Below, piece by piece: positions 55,649 through 64,000 of a DNA stretch of 64,000 nucleotides. Below the pieces are notes generated by a model. The model worked only from the letters and a program-made list of their open reading frames with translations, searched no databases and was not told where the DNA came from. Within the stretch, counting starts at the first letter, position 1; the number at the start of each line of letters is the position of its first letter. The translations under genes were made by a program, and so were the position numbers. Origin of the DNA: Alistipes sp. CAG:831 (GTDB lineage: Bacteria > Bacteroidota > Bacteroidia > Bacteroidales > UBA932); the NCBI GenBank assembly GCA_000432775.1, contig HF990347.1, positions 1 through 64,000 of the forward strand, given 5' to 3'.

Positions 55649-56806
55649 TTAGCTGAACATTTTTTTAAGACGGTCGAAAAAGTTCCTGTCCATCCTGCTG
55701 GGCTTGGGAGTGAAATTCTCTGAGTTTCTGAGTTTTTCGAACATTTCCTTCTCGTTGCGGTCCAGTTTGGTCGGAGTCCACGCCTGGATGAATACAAGCA
55801 AATCACCACGGCCGTAGCCATTGATGTCAGGCACTCCTTTTCCTCTAACCCGAAGTATAGCTCCTGACTGAGTGCCGGGCTCAATCTTTATCCTGACCTT
55901 ACCGTCAGCGGAAGGTATCTCAGCGGCAGTTCCGAGCACCAGATCCGGCATTGACACGAACAAAGTATAAATAAGGTCATTGCCGTCTCTCTGAAGTTCC
56001 CCGTTATCCTCCTCCTCTATCAGCACGAGCAGATCTCCGTTGACTCCGTTACCTCTGGCAGCGTTGCCTTTACCATGAACTGTCAGCTGCATGCCTTCTA
56101 CCACTCCTGCAGGTATCTTGAATGTCACCTCTTCGGTATCCTCAACTACACCGGCGCCATGGCACTTGGGACACGGCTTGGTAATAACCTTTCCCTGACC
56201 GCCGCATGCGGGACACGGGGATGTCGTCTGCATGCGCCCCATGAAGGACTGAACCATGCGTGTCACCATACCGGTACCATGACATGTCTCACATACGCGG
56301 ATATCAGCCTCGGATTCTGCCCCACGCCCACCGCAGTGCGGACACTTGACAGATTTTTTGATCTTGACAGTCTTCGTGACTCCGTTGACAATCTCAGAAA
56401 GTGACAATTTGACACGAATCCTGATATTGGACCCTTTCTGTACTCTGGCGCCTCCGCGTCCGGATGTGGACCCGAAACCGCCGAACCCACCGCCGAAGAT
56501 GTCGCCGAACCTGCTGAAGATGTCCTCCATGGTGAAGCCTCCGAATCCGTCGAATCCACCTCCGCCACCTGCAGCCCCGCTCATCCCGGCATGACCGAAC
56601 TGATCGTACCTTGCCTTCTTGTCCGGATTGCTGAGAACATCGTATGCCTCAGCCGCTTCCTTGAATTTCTCCTCTGCCGTAGCATCTCCCGGATTACGGT
56701 CCGGATGATACTTCAGAGCCATTTTACGATAAGCCTTCTTGATGTCTTCAGCCGAAGCATCCCGGGAGACCCCCAGGACCTCATAGTAATCTCTCTTTTC
56801 TGCCAT
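55649..56806 (-). CDS. dnaJ: Chaperone DnaJ
   Basis: A 385-residue type I DnaJ: J domain with HPD in [15 protein letters not shown]-rich linker ([15 protein letters not shown]), four zinc-binding CxxCxGxG-type repeats ([32 protein letters not shown]) and the C-terminal substrate domain. It delivers clients to DnaK. Three bases from grpE, same operon. Confidence 0.97.
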   Translation of the reverse strand: MAEKRDYYEVLGVSRDASAEDIKKAYRKMALKYHPDRNPGDATAEEKFKEAAEAYDVLSNPDKKARYDQFGHAGMSGAAGGGGGFDGFGGFTMEDIFSRFGDIFGGGFGGFGSTSGRGGARVQKGSNIRIRVKLSLSEIVNGVTKTVKIKKSVKCPHCGGRGAESEADIRVCETCHGTGMVTRMVQSFMGRMQTTSPCPACGGQGKVITKPCPKCHGAGVVEDTEEVTFKIPAGVVEGMQLTVHGKGNAARGNGVNGDLLVLIEEEDNGELQRDGNDLIYTLFVSMPDLVLGTAAEIPSADGKVRIKIEPGTQSGAILRVRGKGVPDINGYGRGDLLVFIQAWTPTKLDRNEKEMFEKLRNSENFTPKPSRMDRNFFDRLKKMFS

Positions 56807-56809
56807 GAC

Positions 56810-57397
56810 CTACACCCCCACAACTACTTTTGCAAAACGGATAACCTTGTCATTCAGCTTATATCCTTGCTGAATCACATCCACGATTCTGTTTTTCTGC
56901 TTCTTCTCCTGAACCGGCAACTGCGCCACAGCCTCGTGATAATCGGTATCCAACTCCTTGCCAAGAGCCTCTATAACACTCAGGCCACGACCTTTCAAGA
57001 AAGTCATCAATTTGTTGTAAATCAACTCTGTGCCTTCTATAGCCGATTTGTCGGCATCCGACTCTCTTAGCACCTGGAGGGCCCTCTCACAATCATCAAG
57101 TACAGGCAGCATACCTTTTATGATATCCTCACCGGCCGTAGCAATGAGGTCCAGCCTCTCGCGCGCCGTCCTCCTGCGGTAGTTGTCAAACTCAGCCGCA
57201 AGACGGATGTACTTGTCATTTACCTCCGCGACACGTGCCTCCAAAACCTTGACCGCCTCATCCTCCTGCTGCACATCCTCCTGAGCAGCCGGCTCCTTAT
57301 CCTGAGCGGTCTCTTCGGCAGTGCCCTGTAAAATATCCCCGACATTCTCTTCGGGGATATTTTCCTGATTCTGTTTTATATCTTTTTTTTCTTCCAT
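56810..57397 (-). CDS. grpE: Nucleotide exchange factor GrpE
   Basis: 195 residues from the ATG at 57397 (MEEKKDIKQNQENIPEENVG). An acidic disordered N terminus and coiled coil (VLEARVAEVNDKYIRLAAEFDNYRRRTARERLDLI) precede the beta domain (FLKGRGLSVIEALGKELDTDYHEAV, DVIQQGYKLNDKVIRFAKVVVG). It releases ADP from DnaK. No CIRCE element is visible upstream. Confidence 0.96.
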   Translation of the reverse strand: MEEKKDIKQNQENIPEENVGDILQGTAEETAQDKEPAAQEDVQQEDEAVKVLEARVAEVNDKYIRLAAEFDNYRRRTARERLDLIATAGEDIIKGMLPVLDDCERALQVLRESDADKSAIEGTELIYNKLMTFLKGRGLSVIEALGKELDTDYHEAVAQLPVQEKKQKNRIVDVIQQGYKLNDKVIRFAKVVVGV

Positions 57398-57480
57398 AAT
57401 CATGACTTTTCAACTCGCAATGCAGTAAGCAAAAACACTGCCAGATAGAAAAATCGACAAAATGTCAGTTACTCCTGGAC

Positions 57481-58932
57481 TCAAAGCCTGACGATCTGCG
57501 GCTCTACCCCCCGGTACTTCGGCATTGTCGCGCCTATGGGAGCTCCGATATACGTGGGATCGCACATCACATACCTTGTTCCCTCGTATTCAAAACTGTC
57601 TCCCTTGACATCCGGGGGAAGCGCAACGCCGCAGGCAACGTGCCCCTTATAGCATAACATCGCGACATCCAGGCCAAGAAGGTCCCTGACGAGCCACGAA
57701 AAGACCAGGACCCTGTCCTTGCAGTTATTTGAGCCGTAAAAGAACGATTCTTCGACAAAGAGAGGCTTTGCACGCCCGAACATCTCATAGTCCGTCTTAT
57801 AATCAAATCCCCTCTGTACAAGCGTAAGCACGAATGAGACGGCCTGCTGAGGATTCATATTGTCCTTGAGAATCTTATATCTCAGGCTGGTAAACACCGC
57901 CTTCTGGAGCTGAGCGTCCACATCCGAACGGTGATATGTCAGCAGATCTGACTGCGGATAATCCAGAGTGAACTTGACGCAGGGTATATTCAAGGGCACG
58001 CTCACCTCCTCGTCCACATACTGCGTCCACGAAGGAAGAGCCTTCAGCTGATAATCGCTGTTGCTGACCACAAGCTGCTTGTCGATCACCAGGTTCATCT
58101 TCTTCTCCGCTGCTGAGAAATCCTCGGAAAACGTGTAAAGGGGATCCTGACTGTTAAGCCGGGAATAACTGTAAATATAGAAATCCTCATCCCCGTCGGT
58201 TATATATGAGACCTGATAAATCGGTGCGGTGAAGGGGATAAGCAGCATCATCTGACCTCCCGATGCTCCTACCCTTACCTTGTACTGCATCTGACTCAGA
58301 AGAAACATCTGGGTCATTATCTTCTCATTGACATATTCCTCGATATACACGGCATCCGTCATTTTCCGAATCATAGTATACAGGGCCCAGTCACTCATAG
58401 AATGCTCCTTGCGCATGCTCTCCAGAGCCTCAACCGTAGGCATGAAATCCGATTCGGACAATACCTTCCACGCCTTGGAGGCATCCTGCTCCGTCGCCTG
58501 TATCCTCGGAATTCTCATATTATCGGCGAAAGGTATATTGCCGCGGATACCGAAAAAGTCCACAGATACTTCCGGAGCTCCCGCGTACGAAGCTGATACG
58601 GCAGGTACTGAAACCACAGCCGGAACAGTCATAAAACCGGGACATGGCAGACCGGGCAGTCCGGATGATTCTGCCTCCGAGGGATCGTAATACACCGGTT
58701 CATCCGGGACCGATCCGACAGGATCCTCCTTGCCTCTCTGAACCAGAAACTCCTCCCATGCTGCGGCCAGGTAGTCTGTAAACTCAGAATTGGCCTTCGA
58801 ACGCCAGTCCTTGAATTCCTGAGCTCTCTGTCGGTAAAAATCCAGAAAGGACTCATCATTCTGGGCATTCGCAGACAGGGCAAACGCTGAGAAAATAAGA
58901 ACGGACAATGAATATTTTAAGATTTTAGACAT
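57481..58932 (-). CDS. Exported transglutaminase-fold protein
   Basis: A 483-residue protein with a signal peptide (MSKILKYSLSVLIFSAFALS-ANAQ). The C-terminal third has a Cys/His/Asp triad pattern: NNCKDRVLVFSWLVRDLLGLD, CYKGHVACGVAL and YVMCDPTYIGAPIG. This is the transglutaminase-like papain fold. The middle part is beta-rich and unassigned. Likely periplasmic or surface; substrate unknown. The preceding lipoprotein may be a partner, separated by a terminator-like hairpin. Confidence 0.75.
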   Translation of the reverse strand: MSKILKYSLSVLIFSAFALSANAQNDESFLDFYRQRAQEFKDWRSKANSEFTDYLAAAWEEFLVQRGKEDPVGSVPDEPVYYDPSEAESSGLPGLPCPGFMTVPAVVSVPAVSASYAGAPEVSVDFFGIRGNIPFADNMRIPRIQATEQDASKAWKVLSESDFMPTVEALESMRKEHSMSDWALYTMIRKMTDAVYIEEYVNEKIMTQMFLLSQMQYKVRVGASGGQMMLLIPFTAPIYQVSYITDGDEDFYIYSYSRLNSQDPLYTFSEDFSAAEKKMNLVIDKQLVVSNSDYQLKALPSWTQYVDEEVSVPLNIPCVKFTLDYPQSDLLTYHRSDVDAQLQKAVFTSLRYKILKDNMNPQQAVSFVLTLVQRGFDYKTDYEMFGRAKPLFVEESFFYGSNNCKDRVLVFSWLVRDLLGLDVAMLCYKGHVACGVALPPDVKGDSFEYEGTRYVMCDPTYIGAPIGATMPKYRGVEPQIVRL

Positions 58933-58952
58933 AATACCTTATTTTAACAATA

Positions 58953-58987
58953 AAGCTCCCGCCGAACTTTAAAGCTAGGGGGAGCTT
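58953..58987 (-). terminator. Hairpin after the LPP20-like lipoprotein gene
   Basis: Minus strand AAGCTCCC, 19-base loop, GGGAGCTT, then TATTGTTAAAA. Moderate terminator. Confidence 0.55.
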
Positions 58988-59008
58988 ATATGATTAGGAT
59001 TTAAGAAG

Positions 59009-59584
59009 TTATTTGTTGTTCTGCATCTGAAGGGCCATTTCCTCATCGAAAGTCTTCATGAACAGGTGCTGGTCAAAGTCAATGGCAAGCTTGTCATCTC
59101 TGGAGATTGCTTCCTCAAGACCGTCCATAACCTTGGTTCTGGGCATCTCTATGTTAATCCAGAACTCATAGGAGCCGTCAGGATTCTGATACAGCTTGGA
59201 ACCCCTGACAACAGCACCGTTGAGTTCCTGGTTGACAACGAGTCTGGCATTCTGCTCAACTTTCTGTGCGAACTCAGCCTTATTGGCGACATTGACCTGG
59301 TTCATATACCTTTCTGTCACGGCCTTGATGGTAGCGGAAATCTGATTGCCGAGCTGAGTACGTGCATTGAGGTCAGCGATAGTTCTGGCCATCTCCTGGT
59401 CAGGGCTGGTTCCGGAGGCTGTTGCGCGGAAATACTCCATGTCAGACAAGTCGGCGGGAGTGTTGAACGGCATGATAATCTCGGTCTTACCGGCATTCAT
59501 AGCGTTTTTCTGACCGCCACACGAGGAAACAGTCATCACCATTGCGATGACCGCAAAAACCATAGGGAAAAGTTTTGTTTTCAT
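59009..59584 (-). CDS. LPP20-like lipoprotein
   Basis: A 191-residue protein with a lipobox (MVMTVSSCGGQKNAM). The mature part has ATASGTSPDQEMARTIADLNARTQLGNQI and YEFWINIEMPR, a pattern of the LPP20/FlgT-like domain (A.G.s.d...A...A...AR..la). It would be anchored to a membrane. Promoter TAAATTTG at 59613-59620. Precedes the transglutaminase-fold gene. Confidence 0.7.
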   Translation of the reverse strand: MKTKLFPMVFAVIAMVMTVSSCGGQKNAMNAGKTEIIMPFNTPADLSDMEYFRATASGTSPDQEMARTIADLNARTQLGNQISATIKAVTERYMNQVNVANKAEFAQKVEQNARLVVNQELNGAVVRGSKLYQNPDGSYEFWINIEMPRTKVMDGLEEAISRDDKLAIDFDQHLFMKTFDEEMALQMQNNK

Positions 59585-59612
59585 ACGTTTAAATAAATTA
59601 TTAATTAAAATA

Positions 59613-59620
59613 CAAATTTA
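59613..59620 (-). promoter_or_regulatory. Promoter -7 box TAAATTTG of the lipoprotein gene
   Basis: Minus strand TAAATTTG 28 bases upstream of the ATG at 59584. Confidence 0.6.
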
Positions 59621-59648
59621 ACATCTTTTTTGAAAAATGCAATAAAAA

Positions 59649-59678
59649 TAGGAGTGCCGGTAAAATGTGACACTCCTA
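59649..59678 (-). terminator. Terminator of the aldolase gene
   Basis: Minus strand TAGGAGTG, 14-base loop, CACTCCTA, then TTTTTATT. Follows the fba stop at 59706. Confidence 0.75.
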
Positions 59679-59705
59679 TTATCATTTTATTCATCCTTAT
59701 ATGGA

Positions 59706-60668
59706 CTACATTTTGTCATTGCTGCCGAGAACATCATATATCTTGTGGATATACAGCTGTTTAAGCTTATCGCGGGCAGGTCCGAGATATTTCCTGGGGT
59801 CGAACTCCTCCGGATGCTCCACCAGCACCTTGCGGATGGCTGCGGTCATGGCCAGACGTCCGTCACTGTCGATGTTGATCTTGCATACTGCAGACTTGGC
59901 GGCTTCACGGAGCTGATCTTCAGGAATACCGATAGAGTCCTTCAGGTGTCCGCCGTAATGGTTGATCTCAGCGACTATGTCCTGAGGTACCGAAGATGAG
60001 CCGTGGAGCACGATAGGGAAGCCGGGGATACGTTTCTCTATTTCGTGAAGGATGTCCAGACGGATCTCAGGCTTCTGACCGGGCTTGAACTTATATGCAC
60101 CGTGCGATGTTCCGATGGAGATGGCAAGAGAGTCCACCCCTGTCTTGTTTACGAAGTCCTCTACTTCCTCGGGACGGGTATATGTATGACTTTCAGCTTT
60201 CACGTCATCCTCAACACCGGCCAGGACACCGAGCTCGCCCTCTACTGTCACATCGTATTTGTGAGCATATTCCACCACCTTGCGCGTCAGCTCGACATTC
60301 TCTTCGTAAGGCTTGGAGGAGCCGTCAATCATTACGGATGAGAAACCGTACTCTATACAGCTCTTGCAGAGTTCAAAACTGTCACCGTGATCAAGGTGAA
60401 GCACGATGGGTACATTGCATCCCAGTTCCTTGGCATACTCAACGCCTCCCTGGGCCATATAACGGAGGATAGTCTGGTTGGCATACTTGCGGGCACCGCT
60501 GGATACCTGAAGAATGACAGGTGACTTGGTCTCCACACAGGCCTGGATGATAGCCTGCATCTGTTCCATATTGTTGAAATTGAATGCGGGAATGGCATAC
60601 CCGCCGTTGATGGCCTTCTTGAAGAGCTCTCTTGAGTTCACGAGGCCGAGTTCTTTGTAAGATACCAT
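59706..60668 (-). CDS. fba: Class II fructose-bisphosphate aldolase
   Basis: The 320-residue protein begins MVSYKELGLVNSRELFKKAI and has the zinc/catalytic segments VLHLDHGDSFELCKSCIEYGFSSVMIDGS, YEENVELTRKVVEYAH, EGELGVLAGVEDDV and IVLHGSSSVPQ, INIDSDGRLAMTAAIR. It splits fructose 1,6-bisphosphate in glycolysis. Full length. Promoter TAAATTTG at 60719. Confidence 0.96.
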   Translation of the reverse strand: MVSYKELGLVNSRELFKKAINGGYAIPAFNFNNMEQMQAIIQACVETKSPVILQVSSGARKYANQTILRYMAQGGVEYAKELGCNVPIVLHLDHGDSFELCKSCIEYGFSSVMIDGSSKPYEENVELTRKVVEYAHKYDVTVEGELGVLAGVEDDVKAESHTYTRPEEVEDFVNKTGVDSLAISIGTSHGAYKFKPGQKPEIRLDILHEIEKRIPGFPIVLHGSSSVPQDIVAEINHYGGHLKDSIGIPEDQLREAAKSAVCKINIDSDGRLAMTAAIRKVLVEHPEEFDPRKYLGPARDKLKQLYIHKIYDVLGSNDKM

Positions 60669-60718
60669 AATTATATCTCTTTAAAATTAAAATATCCGAT
60701 ATTCTTGCTATCGTCCCG

Positions 60719-60726
60719 CAAATTTA
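60719..60726 (-). promoter_or_regulatory. Promoter -7 box TAAATTTG of fba
   Basis: Minus strand TAAATTTG about 50 bases upstream of the fba ATG, in the gap shared with gmk. Confidence 0.55.
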
Positions 60727-60740
60727 GATATTTTTGTAAT

Positions 60741-61310
60741 ATGAACAAAAAAGTAATCATTTTCTCAGCCCCGTCCGGAGCGGGCAAAAGCACTGTCGTA
60801 GGACATCTGCTGAAAACTTTTCCTTTCCTGGAGTTCTCCATATCAGCCACTTCACGGCCACCGCGCGGCAGCGAGAAAGACGGAATCGAATACTATTTCT
60901 TCTCCGAACAGCAATTCCGGGACCTCATCTCCCAAAACGCATTCGTAGAATACGAGGAAGTCTATCCCGGCTCATTCTACGGTACCCTCCGCTCGGAGGT
61001 CGAGCGCATCTGGGCCAGAGGGCACGTGATACTTTTCGACATCGACGTGAAGGGAGGCGTCAACCTCAAGCGCATCTTCGGTGACAATGCCCTGTCAGTA
61101 TTCGTCAGGCCTCCCTCCATAGAGGAACTGCGCCGAAGGCTCATCGGAAGGGGGACGGATTCCCCGGAAGCTATTGAAAGAAGGGTCGCAAAAGCGGAAG
61201 AGGAACTCGGCTATGAATCCATGTTCGACCGGATTCTGGAAAATGACATACTGGAGGAAACTCTCGCCGAGGCGGAGAAAATAGTCAGGACATTCATTGG
61301 GAAACAATGA
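60741..61310 (+). CDS. gmk: Guanylate kinase
   Basis: The ATG at 60741 gives 189 residues: MNKKVIIFSAPSGAGKSTVV (P-loop SGAGKST), SISATSRPPRG, GIEYYFFSEQQF and VEYEEVYPGSFYGT, all guanylate kinase motifs. It phosphorylates GMP, downstream of GuaA in the pathway. It overlaps nadD by 4 bases. A TATTTTTG box at 60729 is too close to the start for a normal leader. Confidence 0.96.
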   Translation: MNKKVIIFSAPSGAGKSTVVGHLLKTFPFLEFSISATSRPPRGSEKDGIEYYFFSEQQFRDLISQNAFVEYEEVYPGSFYGTLRSEVERIWARGHVILFDIDVKGGVNLKRIFGDNALSVFVRPPSIEELRRRLIGRGTDSPEAIERRVAKAEEELGYESMFDRILENDILEETLAEAEKIVRTFIGKQ

Positions 61311-61849
61311 GAAAAGCTCTCTATTTCGGATCTTTCAATCCTGTCCACTACGGACATGTCTCCATTGCGCAGTACGCGGCGTCGATGGAAGAAATTGATG
61401 CCGTAGTCATCATCCCATCCCCTCATAACCCGTTCAAGGACAAATCCATCCTTGCGGACCCGCTGCTCAGGCTAAGACAGGTCCGCCAGGCTTTCGAGGG
61501 CATCTCGCCTAAAATCACAGTCAGCGACATCGAATACCGTCTTCCGGAACCTCTATACACCATCAATACCCTCCATACCATTCAGGAAGAAGAGCCCGGG
61601 AATGATTTGATCCTGCTTATAGGAGCCGACAACATAGCCGGCATTGAGAGATGGTACAATGGCACGCAGATACTCCGGGAATTCGACATCTGGGTATACC
61701 CGCGCAATGGGTACGACGGTGCGGCACTCTGCCGGGAATGCTCGGAGCGGACCTGTGCCCGTCACGTACGGTTTCTCGAAGGTGCGCCGCTGCTGGATAT
61801 TTCATCCACCCGTATAAGAAACCAACTCAACAAAAACCAGATACCATGA
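61307..61849 (+). CDS. nadD: Nicotinate-nucleotide adenylyltransferase
   Basis: A 180-residue protein with nucleotide-binding GSFNPVHYGHVSIAQYA, SPHNPFKDK, LLIGADNIAGIERWYN and the C-terminal DISSTRIRNQL. It forms deamido-NAD from NaMN and ATP. It overlaps gmk and the peptidase gene by 4 bases each, so the three are coupled. Confidence 0.95.
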   Translation: MRKALYFGSFNPVHYGHVSIAQYAASMEEIDAVVIIPSPHNPFKDKSILADPLLRLRQVRQAFEGISPKITVSDIEYRLPEPLYTINTLHTIQEEEPGNDLILLIGADNIAGIERWYNGTQILREFDIWVYPRNGYDGAALCRECSERTCARHVRFLEGAPLLDISSTRIRNQLNKNQIP

Positions 61850-63354
61850 AAACTAGAACCCTCTTAATCTCAGCCATGGCCATGGTCCTCGCTGCAGCCT
61901 CCCTGACTCCTGCCGGAGCGCAGAGACCTCAGAAGCAGATGACCGACGAGCAGAAATATCTCGATGCCATGCACCGCAACATCACTTCAGGCAAACTGTT
62001 CGGCTACGTCGAGCAGCTCTCCGACTCTACACTGGAAGGACGCCTTGCTGGATCTCCCGGCATGGCGAAAGCTGTAAAAATCGTAGAGAATTACTTCAAG
62101 GAATGGGGACTGAAACCGGCCGGAGACAACGGCTCCTACATTCAGGAATACTCCCACCCCTGCGTAGAAGTATTTCCTGGCAGCACCATGGAAATACTCT
62201 TTCCTGTCTACGGCCAGAAACGCAAGGACACCGTCTGGATATCCAAGTCCTACCCCTGGGCTGACGGCTGGTTCGCAGGCGGCATGACCGGTAACGGCGA
62301 CATCACCGCCGACATCGTCTATGCCGGATTCGGAGTCACCGCCCCTGAACTCGGATACGATGATTATGCCGGCATAGACGTCCGCGGCAAGATTGTCCTC
62401 GTCGAGGGAGAGACCCCAAACACCAGCCGCAATGACGATACCCTGCGCATGTGGTACGACCATACCCTGCACCAGACAAAACTCAACAACGCCGCAGCAC
62501 ATGGAGCCGCCGGCCTCCTCTATCTTTGGGTACCCGGCCCCAACGCTCCTTATAATGAAGGGTTTGTCTACGCCCATGTAACAGACACCGTTGTCAACGA
62601 TATCTTCCGCGGCACCGGACGCACATACGCCGGGACAGTAAAGAAGATATACGAGACCAAGGAACCCCAGTCATTCGCCACCGGAAAGAAAGCCCATATC
62701 CGCATGAATGCCACCTACAACCCTGACGCCACCGGAAAGAACATCATCGGCATAGTAGAAGGCAGCGACCCCGTCCTCAAGAACGAGTACGTCATCATCT
62801 CCGCACATCTGGACCACCTGGGAATGATTCCATACCATATTGCAGGAGCCAATGACAACAACGCGTCCTCAGCAGCCCTTCTTGGAGTTGCCGAGGCACT
62901 GGCAAAGTCTCAGGTCAAGCCCAAGCGCACCATCGTATTCCTCAGCCTTGACGGCGAGGAAGCCGGACTGACAGGCAGTACCTATTATACTGAAAATCCC
63001 ATATTCCCCAAAGAGAGTGTAAAGGCAGTCATAAATCTGGAACAGGTAGGCGCCGGCCAGATGCTGTCTGCCAGCTATCCATACAATTTCCCGGAACTTG
63101 CAAAATTCACCGAACAGGCCAATGACACGTATGTCCACCGTATACTCTACCAGCGTGAGACACGCTACGTTACCCGTCCCCGTACAGATGGAGTCGTATT
63201 CATGAAGGCCGGGTACCCTGTCCTCGACCTGCGTGCTGCAGGAGGCGGCTACTACCACCATCCCAAGGACAATCCGGCATCCATCAACCCTGAGACACTC
63301 CAGGCTGCGGCCGAATGGATATACTGGACAGCAATCATGATTGCCAATCAATAA
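61846..63354 (+). CDS. Exported M28-family metallopeptidase with PA domain
   Basis: 502 residues from the ATG at 61846. A signal peptide (MKTRTLLISAMAMVLAAASL, cut near PAGA-Q) precedes a protease-associated insert (about 150-290; ITADIVYAGFGVTAPELGYDDYAG...). The zinc catalytic core has SAHLDHLGM, GANDNNASSAALLGVAEAL and LDGEEAGLTGSTYY, then a late YYHHPKDN. Expected to be a periplasmic or surface aminopeptidase. Confidence 0.92.
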   Translation: MKTRTLLISAMAMVLAAASLTPAGAQRPQKQMTDEQKYLDAMHRNITSGKLFGYVEQLSDSTLEGRLAGSPGMAKAVKIVENYFKEWGLKPAGDNGSYIQEYSHPCVEVFPGSTMEILFPVYGQKRKDTVWISKSYPWADGWFAGGMTGNGDITADIVYAGFGVTAPELGYDDYAGIDVRGKIVLVEGETPNTSRNDDTLRMWYDHTLHQTKLNNAAAHGAAGLLYLWVPGPNAPYNEGFVYAHVTDTVVNDIFRGTGRTYAGTVKKIYETKEPQSFATGKKAHIRMNATYNPDATGKNIIGIVEGSDPVLKNEYVIISAHLDHLGMIPYHIAGANDNNASSAALLGVAEALAKSQVKPKRTIVFLSLDGEEAGLTGSTYYTENPIFPKESVKAVINLEQVGAGQMLSASYPYNFPELAKFTEQANDTYVHRILYQRETRYVTRPRTDGVVFMKAGYPVLDLRAAGGGYYHHPKDNPASINPETLQAAAEWIYWTAIMIANQ

Positions 63355-63423
63355 GTTAGCACGCCATACGTCCGGCACAATCTTTGCAAACGCAAGGCAG
63401 GATTTTAATAAAATAAAAGAGAG

Positions 63424-64000
63424 ATGAATATCAGAACTATCTTCAAAACTTGCATCGTTGTGCCGGCCGCCATGGCAGCATTGGCATCCTGCAACACTGA
63501 ACAGACTGAATACTTCAACGCCTACCTCACTGCCGTCGAGACCGAAGGACAGCCATACAAATGCTATTTCATAAGCGATGACTCCCTTAAGGTCATACCT
63601 CTCAACTACTATTCCAATATCGAGAGCCTTAAAACCGACGACAGGCTGATCGCCACATTCACCATTCCTTCAGGAGAAGTCACAGACCCTGTCGAGGTGG
63701 AATTCACTTCATTTGTCAAAATGGTTCCACAGGACATACTTCAGACCTCAGCTCCTGACACCGTCGGCAACGATCCCGCCGACCCTCAGGTCATGTGGCA
63801 GAGCGGCGGCATAGAAGGGACATCCCGTTTTCTTACCATCAATTTCATCTATCAGGCATCTACCAGCGGCATTCAGCACAAAATCTACCTGATTGATGAC
63901 CTGACTGCCGAAAACCCGGATGAAGACGGCTATTACCATCTGAAATTCAGGCATGACGCCAATAAAGACCAGATTCAGCTCTCCGCTTCAAGCGTAGCCA
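63424..64000 (+). CDS. NigD-like lipoprotein (3' end outside window)
   Basis: The frame opens with MNIRTIFKTCIVVPAAMAAL and lipobox LASC-N, then NTEQTEYFNAYLTAVETEG and YYSNIESLKTDDRLIATFTIPSGE, typical of NigD-like N-terminal OB domains of Bacteroidetes outer-membrane lipoproteins. It continues past the window end. Role unknown in this family. Confidence 0.75.
   Translation, partial: MNIRTIFKTCIVVPAAMAALASCNTEQTEYFNAYLTAVETEGQPYKCYFISDDSLKVIPLNYYSNIESLKTDDRLIATFTIPSGEVTDPVEVEFTSFVKMVPQDILQTSAPDTVGNDPADPQVMWQSGGIEGTSRFLTINFIYQASTSGIQHKIYLIDDLTAENPDEDGYYHLKFRHDANKDQIQLSASSVA

Overview
The window is a chromosome segment of a Bacteroidales bacterium with the right-hand part of an integrated siphovirus-like prophage. 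The order is inferred from Bacteroidetes promoter boxes (TAnnTTTG, no sigma70 -10), from host gene content (plsX-rpmF-DUF177, typA, guaA, dnaJ-grpE, a NigD-like lipoprotein) and from the lipoprotein signals. Genus cannot be read from the sequence. The prophage is visibly more AT-rich than the flanking host DNA.

Prophage, about 1-40496; its left end lies outside the window. Right to left on the minus strand it carries: tyrosine integrase; Cro-like regulator; an early block (HNH endonuclease, SbcC-like ATPase, RecT, MBL-fold hydrolase, replication protein, DnaC-like loader, MazG-like pyrophosphohydrolase, Dam-type methylase, ParB, DEDDh exonuclease, RuvC-like resolvase, ParB-DUF4417); packaging (TerS, TerL, portal, MuF protein fused to an ADP-ribosyltransferase-like domain); and head-tail genes (scaffold-like, fiber-like, capsid, connectors, tail tube, tail chaperones with a -1 frameshift site, tape measure). 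Two plus-strand blocks interrupt this. The lysogeny block (36504-38349) has an S24 repressor, a lipoprotein and small regulators. An accessory island (7283-12619) of small genes lies inside the head operon and ends with an ADP-ribosylglycohydrolase.

A 17-bp palindrome, TGTGTTTATTGAACACA and variants, recurs at seven intergenic sites at the heads of transcription units and is the likely operator of the prophage repressor. A 12-copy array of TTTTGCTTAGGCAAAA-type repeats fills the intergenic space beside int and runs into its 3' coding end. At the right end a host tRNA-Arg(CCU) appears cut in its anticodon loop; only its 5' half remains, and a complete tRNA-Arg(CCU) lies just inside the prophage.

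Host, 40497-64000: plsX-rpmF-DUF177; typA and guaA (divergent); a D-2-hydroxyacid dehydrogenase and a lipid glycosyltransferase (divergent); a Ca2+-type P-ATPase and an AraC regulator (divergent); cardiolipin synthase; menaquinone methyltransferase; an orphan AIR-synthase-like domain; tRNA-Leu(GAG); an 870-bp gene-free stretch full of hairpins; rplS with tRNA-Arg(ACG); grpE-dnaJ; two exported proteins; class II aldolase; gmk-nadD-M28 peptidase; and a truncated NigD-like lipoprotein.
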